DNA from: Cryomorphaceae bacterium
GTDB taxonomy: Bacteria > Bacteroidota > Bacteroidia > Flavobacteriales > Schleiferiaceae
DNA: 23,313 bases
Reading direction: 5' to 3'
Assembly (NCBI GenBank): GCA_013205365.1
Contig: JABMNC010000048.1
Span: forward strand, 1-23,313
Positions 14,356-20,563 of the stretch are shown here, in pieces. The notes below the pieces were generated by a model, which saw only the letters and a list, made by a program, of their open reading frames with translations, was not told the DNA's origin and ran no database searches. A program made the position numbers and the translations under genes. Position 1 is the stretch's first letter. Each line of letters opens with the position of its first letter.

Positions 14356-16229
14356 GGCAAGAACTTCATTTTCTCGGCCAAAAACGCTTCAAAGAGTGCT
14401 CGGTCGTCGAGGCCTGATCGAAGCCTAAGTACTTGGTTCACGTCGCGGTGCTTGACGGCATCAGGGCAGAGCCTAAGGGCTTGAATGGCGGCATTTCGGT
14501 AGTCCGCTTGCTGGTAGTAGGCCTCGCTGCCAAAGGCAGAAAACAACACGGAGGCTGCTTCTTCGGCTCGGTTTTGGGCCAGCAGCGCATGAGCCAAGTG
14601 CATTTGGCCTCCGGGATGCCGTGGCGATCGCTGGAGCAATTTGCGGTACGTTGATTCCGCTTCAAGGGCATTGCCCTGGTATCGGTAGAGGTTGCCCAAT
14701 TGGTACCAGGTAACTACGTGGTTAGGATGCAGCTCCAACGATTGCTCGAAGTAGGACTTGGCCTCGGCAAAGCTCGTTGCGGTAATCGGTCCCCTTTGGG
14801 CTTCGAGAACCATCGAAGACATGCCTGCAAAGTAGGGCGATGGATTGCCGAAGCGGTCGAGTTCAGTCCAATCGTCGAGGCTTTGAATGGCTGCGGGTAG
14901 CAAGCGCAGTGCGTCCTGACGCTCATTTAAAGCAAGCAATTCTTGCTGGTCCTGTTCTGACGACAGACCTTCTCTTGAGGCGTTTAGGTAGGCGAGGGCC
15001 AGTGCGGCAATGGCGATGCTACCGATCCAAAGGTTTGGCCTCTTGGCCTCGCTCAATCGACTTGGTGTAAGCATGCCGAGGGCAAGCATAAACGGAATCC
15101 AAACGGCTGCTCGCTCTAGGGGGAACTCAAACATGCTGTAGGTCAACACGATAATCCCAAGACCAGCCACCAGGTCGGCGCCTTCCTCTCGGCGGTTCTT
15201 GAACCATGAAACGGCGAGTCCGCCCCAAAGTAGCAGCCATGCTGCGAGGCCTGGCAGGCCCTGCTCTGAGGCAATCCAAAGTGCGTCGTTGTGAGGACGA
15301 ACTTCGGCGGTAACCCCCTCTGCTACGGAAGGATTCATGCCCTGAAGGCCGTATCCCGGGAAGTGGATTCGCCATTGTCCGGCGCCGACGCCCGTCCACG
15401 GTGCGGCCTTGATCATTGCTAGGGAATGGTCCCAAAACACTTCACGGATGCGAAGGTTGGTGGGGTCCATCAAGGACTCGCGGATTTTTGGGCGGGAGAC
15501 CACAGCCGCAATTAGCACAAGGCCAAGAAGCGCGGCACCCAAAAGGGGCTTCCAGGAGCGGAGGTTTCGAGCCAAGCTAAAAAGGAGCCAAAGGGCCGCC
15601 CCAATCCAGATGCTTCGGGTGCGCAGCAAGACAATGGCGAGCAAGGCCATAATTCCTACTACCATGGCCACGTTCTTCGCGCTGCTTTGGCTTCGTCCCC
15701 AGAGGTACCAGGCGGCCGGAATGGCTAATGCTATGGCCGAAGAAGTGAAGTTTTTGTGCCCCAAAATCCCGGGTGCCAGGTAGGGGTCTGTCATGGCCTT
15801 GGTGGATTGCCCAAAGTCCGCAAGCACCGAAAAACCTTCGATCATGGCTGCGCCTAAAATGCCCCAGGCTAGGGTAGGGAGCGCACGGAGTCCAAACCTC
15901 CAACCGATTAAGGCGGCCGCGGCGTAGCCTGCGTACCTGCCTACTGCTAATTTCGCTTCACTGGCTGCAAAAAGTGGAACCGTCCAAAATCCGCTCACGG
16001 CGACGGCAAGCAGCAAGAGCGCACTCCAGGTACTTAAATTGGGCAGGGACGACTGCGAACTGCTGCCTCGATGCGCCACTGCGAGCAATCCGAGCAGAAG
16101 GAAGCCGGCGGCCAGGTGCATGGGCCAATGGGAGCTGTCTCCTAATTTTTGCGCCACCGGCAGCATAGGAACAGTGGCAAAAATTGCCCCTGCAACGAAG
16201 GCGATCCAAGATGGTCTTGCGGCGTTCAT
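14352..16229 (-). CDS. O-antigen ligase/polymerase-like membrane protein with C-terminal TPR repeats
   Basis: A 625-residue polytopic protein. The first about 410 residues hold some 10-12 hydrophobic segments, with a long periplasmic loop carrying GVGAGQWRIHFP and RPHNDALWIASEQGLPGLAAWLL (H313). This is the Wzy_C/WaaL signature of enzymes that ligate or polymerise lipid-linked O-antigen. The C-terminal 200 residues are soluble, with at least two TPR-like repeats (about 489-569: AKSYFEQSLELHPNHVVTWYQLG, then ALEAESTYRKLLQRSP). I chose ATG 16229 because the in-frame ATG at 16277 would place the start inside the rplI terminator. Its stop overlaps that of xth by 4 nt. The acceptor (LPS, S-layer or protein) cannot be told. 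Confidence 0.83.
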   Translation of the reverse strand: MNAARPSWIAFVAGAIFATVPMLPVAQKLGDSSHWPMHLAAGFLLLGLLAVAHRGSSSQSSLPNLSTWSALLLLAVAVSGFWTVPLFAASEAKLAVGRYAGYAAAALIGWRFGLRALPTLAWGILGAAMIEGFSVLADFGQSTKAMTDPYLAPGILGHKNFTSSAIALAIPAAWYLWGRSQSSAKNVAMVVGIMALLAIVLLRTRSIWIGAALWLLFSLARNLRSWKPLLGAALLGLVLIAAVVSRPKIRESLMDPTNLRIREVFWDHSLAMIKAAPWTGVGAGQWRIHFPGYGLQGMNPSVAEGVTAEVRPHNDALWIASEQGLPGLAAWLLLWGGLAVSWFKNRREEGADLVAGLGIIVLTYSMFEFPLERAAVWIPFMLALGMLTPSRLSEAKRPNLWIGSIAIAALALAYLNASREGLSSEQDQQELLALNERQDALRLLPAAIQSLDDWTELDRFGNPSPYFAGMSSMVLEAQRGPITATSFAEAKSYFEQSLELHPNHVVTWYQLGNLYRYQGNALEAESTYRKLLQRSPRHPGGQMHLAHALLAQNRAEEAASVLFSAFGSEAYYQQADYRNAAIQALRLCPDAVKHRDVNQVLRLRSGLDDRALFEAFLAEKMKFLP

Positions 16230-16235
16230 AGGGTG

Positions 16236-16243
16236 TAAAAATA
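16236..16243 (-). promoter_or_regulatory. Possible -7 box within the rplI terminator tail
   Basis: On the minus strand the terminator U-tract continues as TATTTTTA, one mismatch to TAnnTTTG, and ends 6 nt before the ATG at 16229. It may serve as the promoter for the O-antigen-ligase-like gene. No -33 element is visible in the terminator stem, so the assignment is weak. Confidence 0.25.
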
Positions 16244-16271
16244 AAGCACCCCGCTCATGGCGGGGTGCTTT
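16238..16271 (-). terminator. Intrinsic terminator of the rpsF-rpsR-rplI operon
   Basis: On the minus strand an 11-bp stem AAAGCACCCCG (16271-16261) pairs with CGGGGTGCTTT (16253-16243) around a 7-nt loop, followed by a T-rich tail (TTTATTTTTA). It starts 19 nt after the rplI stop. The plus-strand reading has only a poor T tract, so it acts mainly in the rplI direction. Confidence 0.92.
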
Positions 16272-16290
16272 CAACAAATTGTTTCGAGGC

Positions 16291-16743
16291 TTAGGCTTCG
16301 GACGGAATCACTTCGAAGTGAAAGTCAATCACTACATCGCGGTGAAGGCGAACCTTTGCGCTGTTCTTGCCAGAGACCTTGATGGATCCGCCGGCAATTT
16401 GAATGAACTTCTTATCGATTTGGTGACCGAGCTTACTCAGCTGATCTGCCACGTCTTGGTTGGTGATGGCTCCAAAGAGCTTACCGCCGAGTCCAGCCTT
16501 GGCTTCGATCTTAAGTTCCACATTGCGCAGGGCTTCTGAGGTCTTTGTGGCGGCATCCACCATTTTAGCTTCCTTGTGGGCGCGCTGGCGAAGGTCTTCG
16601 GCCAAATCTTTTTTGGCTGAACCGGTCGCAAGAATTGCGAATCCTTGTGGAATCAAGTAGTTGCGGCCGAAACCGTTCTTTACTGATACTACGTCGTCCT
16701 TGAAACCAAGGTTTTCAACGTCTTGCTTTAAAATAACATCCAT
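16291..16743 (-). CDS. rplI: 50S ribosomal protein L9
   Basis: A 150-residue two-domain protein. The N-terminal rRNA-binding domain (MDVILKQDVENLGFKDDVVSVKNG, then the L9 signature GFGRNYLIPQGFA) leads into a long connecting helix rich in Lys, Ala and Glu and a C-terminal domain. It binds 23S rRNA near the L1 stalk and helps maintain the reading frame. It is the last gene of the S6-S18-L9 operon, 9 nt after rpsR, and is followed by an 11-bp terminator. Length and motifs are normal. Confidence 0.97.
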   Translation of the reverse strand: MDVILKQDVENLGFKDDVVSVKNGFGRNYLIPQGFAILATGSAKKDLAEDLRQRAHKEAKMVDAATKTSEALRNVELKIEAKAGLGGKLFGAITNQDVADQLSKLGHQIDKKFIQIAGGSIKVSGKNSAKVRLHRDVVIDFHFEVIPSEA

Positions 16744-16752
16744 GACGTCCGT

Positions 16753-17046
16753 TTATTTAAGGTTGTCTGCTACGTACGGCATCAGAGAAAGATGGCGAGC
16801 GCGTTTGATGGCTTGGGCCAATTTGCGCTGGTACTTCAAAGATGTTCCAGTTAGACGACGCGGAAGAATCTTTCCCTGCTCGTTTACAAAACGCAATAGG
16901 TAGTCGGGGTCTTTGTGGTCAATATGCTTTATGCCGTATTTCTTGAAACGGCAGTACTTCTTCGTCACCGACGAATCAATAGCAATAGGCTGTAGGTAGC
17001 GAATTTCGCTGGTGCCTGTGGGCTCTAGTGGTGTAGTAGTACTCAT
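16753..17046 (-). CDS. rpsR: 30S ribosomal protein S18
   Basis: A 97-residue small-subunit protein that binds 16S rRNA as a heterodimer with S6. The core KYCRFKKYGIKHIDHKDPDYLLRFVNEQGKILPRRLTG (30-67) is the S18 signature, including the arginine-rich ILPRRLTGTS segment. A 25-residue N-terminal extension (MSTTTPLEPTGTSEIRYL) precedes the family core, a modest lineage-specific addition. The gene lies 3 nt after rpsF and 9 nt before rplI, the standard bacterial order. Confidence 0.97.
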   Translation of the reverse strand: MSTTTPLEPTGTSEIRYLQPIAIDSSVTKKYCRFKKYGIKHIDHKDPDYLLRFVNEQGKILPRRLTGTSLKYQRKLAQAIKRARHLSLMPYVADNLK

Positions 17047-17049
17047 GGC

Positions 17050-17385
17050 TTAGGCGTTTTTAACCTTGTCGCGACGTTTTGCGGCATAAGCTACACCGTG
17101 CTGGTCGAGGGCTATTGTTAAGAACCGCAGAACGGGTTCGTCGCGCTTCATATCTACCTCAAGGGTAGCTATAAGGGTAGAAGGTGCCGTGAACTCTACA
17201 AGATTGTAGAATCCGGTCATCTTCTTATTGATTGGGTAGGCAAGCTTGCGCAGCCCCCAACGCTCTACATTGATGATGGAGCCACCAGCAGCTTTAATGC
17301 TGTTGGTGTATTTATCCACCGTTTCCCTTATCTGATCATCAGACAAGACGGGATTTAGGATGAAAACGGTTTCGTATTGTTTCAT
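17050..17385 (-). CDS. rpsF: 30S ribosomal protein S6
   Basis: A 111-residue ferredoxin-like protein and partner of S18 in the small-subunit platform. MKQYETVFILNPVLSDDQI is the classic N-terminus. WGLRKLAYPINKKMTGFYNLVEF (63-85) and the DEPVLRFLTIALD strand complete the fold. It is the first gene of the S6-S18-L9 operon. The leader is about 17-20 nt from the proposed start site. It contains GGAAACTTTCC with an AAGGA stretch, but is too short for the larger S6:S18-binding leader motif known in other bacteria. Confidence 0.97.
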   Translation of the reverse strand: MKQYETVFILNPVLSDDQIRETVDKYTNSIKAAGGSIINVERWGLRKLAYPINKKMTGFYNLVEFTAPSTLIATLEVDMKRDEPVLRFLTIALDQHGVAYAAKRRDKVKNA

Positions 17386-17409
17386 TGGAAAGTTTCCTTT
17401 TAAGGGGCG

Positions 17410-17417
17410 CGAAGATA
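17410..17417 (-). promoter_or_regulatory. Putative -7 box for the rpsF operon
   Basis: On the minus strand TATCTTCG differs from TAnnTTTG at one base and lies 24 nt before the rpsF ATG. AT-rich sequence (GAGTATTATTTCT) precedes it, with TTC as a weak -33 candidate about 22 nt upstream. The TTCG variant is shared with the box before xth. Confidence 0.45.
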
Positions 17418-17428
17418 AGAAATAATAC

Positions 17429-17899
17429 TCAATTATTTTGAACTTTTGGCAGCCGGTCTATCAGTTCAAAGTAATCCCGCAGCACATAATGCGGATTCGG
17501 GGACTCGGCGAGCTCCTTCAGAGCACTGTTCCAACACCTATTCTGTGCGATGCTGTCACGCAAAACTCCTTCGCAAAAAATCAAATTGGCGGCCGGGTCC
17601 TTGGCCGACTCCTCGCCCGACACCCAAAGAATATGGGCTTGGTCCGCGCGCCAGTGCACGATTATTTGGTACCAGCCCGAGTAGCTGCGCCCCTTTGGTG
17701 CAAATACCTGAAAGCCGTCGCCCTCGATGAGGTCGTAGCCTGAGCTGCGAATGTTTTTAAAGAAGAGCAGGCGGTTGGACTGAATTCGCGCAGTGTAGGA
17801 AGTTTCAGGCTCGGCTGCCTCAAAGAACAGCATCGATAGGATTAGGCCCGCGGCTACTGCACCAATTCCGAGCCAAAGCAAACGTCGTTCTGGTTTCAT
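17429..17899 (-). CDS. Small membrane-anchored hypothetical protein
   Basis: A 156-residue protein with a basic N-terminus (MKPERR) and one transmembrane helix (LLWLGIGAVAAGLILSMLFF, about 7-26), then a soluble domain of about 125 residues with YTARIQSNRLLFF, GWYQIIVHWRADQAHILWVSG and two cysteines. The lack of a cleavage site suggests a membrane anchor with a periplasmic domain. I recognise no family. It lies just upstream of the rpsF promoter on the same strand, 43 nt from rpsF, and shows no clear -7 box of its own. Coding is supported by codon use and the sensible membrane topology. Confidence 0.68.
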   Translation of the reverse strand: MKPERRLLWLGIGAVAAGLILSMLFFEAAEPETSYTARIQSNRLLFFKNIRSSGYDLIEGDGFQVFAPKGRSYSGWYQIIVHWRADQAHILWVSGEESAKDPAANLIFCEGVLRDSIAQNRCWNSALKELAESPNPHYVLRDYFELIDRLPKVQNN

Positions 17900-17938
17900 T
17901 TAATAACGAACGCTTAGGGCATCCAAAGTGTTCAACCC

Positions 17939-17946
17939 TACCTTTG
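17939..17946 (+). promoter_or_regulatory. -7 box directly before the cruF-like gene
   Basis: TACCTTTG is a perfect TAnnTTTG match ending only 3 nt before the ATG at 17950, so the start codon would lie at or beside the transcription start. It is identical to the box before tRNA-Glu. A weak TTA lies 22 nt upstream; there is no TTG. Confidence 0.5.
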
Positions 17947-17949
17947 ACT

Positions 17950-18576
17950 ATGTCTTACCGAGTTGCGCTTCTCATCGTGGTAGTGACCCATTTAGTGGGC
18001 GCTGTAGGCCTTCGAACGGATTTTGCCGACTGGATGGTTTTGCTCACACCCGTGCATTTATTGGTCAGTTTTGGCCTTCTCTTCTCGTTTAGCAGCAAAT
18101 CGGAATTTCTAAAGGGGGCACTTTTGGCGGTATTTGCGTTGGGCTTGCTCGTTGAAATAATAGGAGTCAATTCCGGATACCCCTTTGGCAGCTACGTCTA
18201 CCTCGAAGGTTTAGGACCTAAGGTTCTCAATACGCCATGGTTAATCGGAGTAAATTGGGTAATGCTTACACTGGCTTCGGGGTCATTCGCAGCGCAATTT
18301 TTAGACAACGGCAGCAGGATTCAGCGGGCCTTACTCGCCTCGTGCCTTATGCTTGCACTGGACGTTCTCATTGAGCCGGTTGCACACGCACACCGCCTTT
18401 GGATTTTTGCTGGCGGAATCGCGCCCTGGCAGAACTACCTCTCATGGTTTATCGTGGCTTTGACCGCGCAGTGGATCGTAGGCAAGGGCCTTGGATCAAA
18501 CCGTTTGGCAGGACCAATTTTACTCGCTCAAGCAGCGTTTTTTGCCCTTTCTTGGCTGTGGCCAATCGCATTCTAA
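17950..18576 (+). CDS. CruF-like carotenoid biosynthesis membrane protein
   Basis: A 208-residue integral membrane protein with about seven hydrophobic helices. It belongs to the carotenoid biosynthesis family of CruF-type proteins, whose studied members hydrate carotenoid end groups. The signature is the loop GYPFGSYVYLEGLGPKVLNTPWLIGVNWVML and the helix ALDVLIEPVAHAHRLWIF, with the conserved Asp, Glu-Pro and His pattern. An alternative TTG two codons earlier would overlap the -7 box, so ATG 17950 is preferred. No other carotenoid gene (crtB, crtI, crtZ) is nearby. Some Bacteroidota homologues of this family have no proven reaction, so the exact substrate is open. Confidence 0.82.
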   Translation: MSYRVALLIVVVTHLVGAVGLRTDFADWMVLLTPVHLLVSFGLLFSFSSKSEFLKGALLAVFALGLLVEIIGVNSGYPFGSYVYLEGLGPKVLNTPWLIGVNWVMLTLASGSFAAQFLDNGSRIQRALLASCLMLALDVLIEPVAHAHRLWIFAGGIAPWQNYLSWFIVALTAQWIVGKGLGSNRLAGPILLAQAAFFALSWLWPIAF

Positions 18577-18580
18577 TCCG

Positions 18581-18588
18581 TAGGTTTG
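18581..18588 (+). promoter_or_regulatory. -7 box before dnaX
   Basis: TAGGTTTG is a perfect TAnnTTTG match in the 24-nt gap after the cruF-like gene, ending 12 nt before the dnaX ATG. A short leader of about 5-8 nt would result. The nearest TTG (18552-18554) has a 26-nt spacer, longer than usual. Confidence 0.45.
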
Positions 18589-18600
18589 TAGTCCGCCCAA

Positions 18601-20529
18601 ATGGAAAATAACTACCTGGTATCCGCCCGCAAATACCGCCCTGCCGCCTTTGAGTCGGTGGTGGGCCAGGCGCACGTTACCGAAACCCTTGAGCACGAGG
18701 TTCTGACTGGTCGACTCGCTCAGGCTCTGCTTTTTACGGGTCCGAGAGGGGTGGGTAAAACGACCTGCGCTCGGATTTTAGCCCGCCGAATTAACGAAGT
18801 CCACACCGGCGAAGGCCTGGACTACAGCCTCAATATTTTTGAGCTTGATGGAGCGTCCAACAATACGGTCGATGACATTAGGCAACTAATCGATCAAGTG
18901 CGTTTTGCTCCGCAAATGGGCAAGTACAAAGTCTACATCATCGACGAGGTGCACATGCTCTCTCAGGCCGCGTTCAATGCATTCCTTAAAACACTCGAGG
19001 AGCCGCCCGCGCATGCCATTTTTATTTTGGCGACCACCGAAAAGCACAAGGTCTTGCCGACCATCCTCTCGCGATGCCAAATCTTTGATTTTAAGCGAAT
19101 CGGAATCAGCGACATCGCCGATCACCTTCAGTGGGTTGCGGGCAAAGAAGGCCTAGTCGCCGAGCAAGAGGCCCTTCACGCCATTGCCGAGAAGGCAGAC
19201 GGTTCCTTGCGCGATTCCCTCTCGATTTTTGACCGCATCGCTGCCTTTGCTCAGGGCGGACCATTGACCTATGACCTGGTGCGCCGCAATTTGCAGCTTG
19301 TGGACCGTGCCTTATACGTAGGGCTTTGGAATCAGATTATGGCTGCGGACCGGGCTTCGGTTTTGACCGTAATTCAAGACGTCCTTGACGAGGGCTTTGA
19401 TCTTCAGCGCTTTTTAATGGGATTTGCGGGCTACGTCCGCGAACTTTTGCTGGCCCAGCACCCGGCTACGGTGGCCCTTTTGGACTTGCCGGATTCCGCA
19501 AAGAATGCTCTTCTCGACGCTTCGCACGAAGTATCTGCTGCTCGCGCGGCCTCAGCCCTCAAGCGTCTTGTGGCGGCCGATGCCGGCTACCGCAGCGCGA
19601 GCAATGCCCGCTGGCATGTAGAGGTTGCCCTGCTCGATTTAATTCTCGACGAACCGGCGGACGAAAAAAAAAAGCCCAGTAGTTCAGCAGCCCAATCGGC
19701 CTCCGTTGCAGAACCGGAGCCTAGGATTGCGTCCAGTGCGGAACCTGAGACCACGGCTTCGACTATTGAGCACGTTGCCCTAGCGCCACAAACGGAGCCA
19801 ATTCCTGAGCCACAGAGCGCAGTCCTGCCCGAGCTCGAGCCAGAGTCCGAGCCAATGACTGAGCCCGAGCCAATGACTGAGTCAGAGTCCGAGCCTGAGC
19901 CCGTTTTGATGCCTTTTGCCGTCGAATCAGCGGCGCTGTCAAGCCTGCAAGAGCCGATTCCGTCTTCATTGCCTGCAGCTGAAGTGGCCCCGGTTGCTGT
20001 GACGAATACTCCCAACGCTAGAGTTCATCGCACTGCTTTTTCGCTCAAGGGCCTTGGTGGAACGGACTATTTGGTTCCGGATTCGCCGGAGCCTGAAACT
20101 AGGGCTGATCAGGTTATTGACCCTACTGCGGCAAGCATTCAGGCTGCGGTTGTGGAGCGCCAGCTTAGGCCCTTTAGCCAGACAGCCCTAGATACCGCCT
20201 GGTCGGAGTCGGCTGGAGCCCTGGACGACCTTCCGGTGATTAAGGCCATTGTGCAGCAAGTACAGCCGGTATTAGAAGACGAATCAGTCGTGAGGGTAAG
20301 CCTTGAAAACGAGCTGCAGGAGGACTACCTCAACTCGGTTCGAGACCGAATTCTGCCTTTTTTGCGTCAAGCCCTCAACAACGATTCCATTACCGTCCGC
20401 ACCCAAGTGCAGGTGGGTTCCGTCAATGCACGCCTGGTCTACACCCCCGACGAGCGCTTCGCATTTTTGCTTGAAAAAAATCCGCACTTAGACGATTTTC
20501 GCGAGCAATTTCAACTAGATATCGAGTAA
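18601..20529 (+). CDS. dnaX: DNA polymerase III clamp-loader subunit gamma/tau
   Basis: A 642-residue clamp-loader ATPase that loads the sliding clamp and, in its long tau form, ties the polymerases to the replisome. The AAA+ core covers about residues 1-350: Walker A GPRGVGKTT (47-55), Walker B with sensor YIIDEVH (112-118) and SRC (157-159) with arginine finger R158. The four-cysteine zinc module usual between Walker A and ELDGASNN is absent; only a short RINEVHTGEGLDYSLN linker is there. After the A10 tract (codons 355-358) come a low-complexity Glu/Pro/Ser-rich linker (about 360-450) and a C-terminal domain (about 500-642). The A10-G tract could let a gamma-like form of about 360 aa be made. 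Confidence 0.95.
   Translation: MENNYLVSARKYRPAAFESVVGQAHVTETLEHEVLTGRLAQALLFTGPRGVGKTTCARILARRINEVHTGEGLDYSLNIFELDGASNNTVDDIRQLIDQVRFAPQMGKYKVYIIDEVHMLSQAAFNAFLKTLEEPPAHAIFILATTEKHKVLPTILSRCQIFDFKRIGISDIADHLQWVAGKEGLVAEQEALHAIAEKADGSLRDSLSIFDRIAAFAQGGPLTYDLVRRNLQLVDRALYVGLWNQIMAADRASVLTVIQDVLDEGFDLQRFLMGFAGYVRELLLAQHPATVALLDLPDSAKNALLDASHEVSAARAASALKRLVAADAGYRSASNARWHVEVALLDLILDEPADEKKKPSSSAAQSASVAEPEPRIASSAEPETTASTIEHVALAPQTEPIPEPQSAVLPELEPESEPMTEPEPMTESESEPEPVLMPFAVESAALSSLQEPIPSSLPAAEVAPVAVTNTPNARVHRTAFSLKGLGGTDYLVPDSPEPETRADQVIDPTAASIQAAVVERQLRPFSQTALDTAWSESAGALDDLPVIKAIVQQVQPVLEDESVVRVSLENELQEDYLNSVRDRILPFLRQALNNDSITVRTQVQVGSVNARLVYTPDERFAFLLEKNPHLDDFREQFQLDIE
19664..19714 (+). promoter_or_regulatory. 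Candidate frameshift/slippage site in dnaX
   Basis: Ten A followed by G (19664-19674) contain the slippery heptamer A AAA AAG (19668-19674) in the zero-frame phasing used by E. coli dnaX. A -1 shift, or addition of one A during transcription, reads GCC CAG TAG and stops at 19680-19682. Seven nt after the heptamer an imperfect hairpin can form: 19682-19691 pairs with 19705-19714, nine pairs including one G-U and one A-A mismatch, around a 13-nt loop. The product would end just after the AAA+ collar domain, as gamma does. Confidence 0.55.
19837..19905 (+). repeat. Degenerate in-frame repeats in the dnaX linker
   Basis: The 18-nt unit GAGCCAATGACTGAGCCC occurs at 19849-19866 and again at 19867-19884 with two changes. 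CAGAGTCCGAGCC occurs at 19841-19853 and 19883-19895. They encode an acidic Glu-Pro-Glu/Ser linker between the ATPase core and the C-terminal domain. The length is a multiple of three, so repeat gain or loss would keep the frame. Confidence 0.8.
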
Positions 20530-20563
20530 TTCTCCCTTTTTAAGGGGTATTTTAGCCAGTACT

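Noticed and set aside
17388..17398. Palindrome GGAAAGTTTCC in the rpsF leader as a regulatory hairpin
   Set aside because: The two arms leave a 1-nt loop, so only about 3 bp can really form; the leader is too short for the known S6:S18 motif.
17395..17407. Shared CCTTTTAAGGGG-like sequence before rpsF and before icd
   Set aside because: The two copies sit in different positions relative to their promoters and strands; a short A/T-centred palindrome can recur by chance.
19698..19721. Alternative hairpin CTCCG/CGGAG downstream of the dnaX A10 tract
   Set aside because: It begins over 20 nt from the heptamer, too far for a typical frameshift stimulator; the hairpin at 19682-19714 fits better and the two are mutually exclusive.
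20534..20555. Hairpin CCCTT-TTT-AAGGG with a T-rich tail before icd, as a dnaX terminator
   Set aside because: The stem is only 5 bp with two A-T pairs and a 3-nt loop, and the tail is interrupted; too weak to call.
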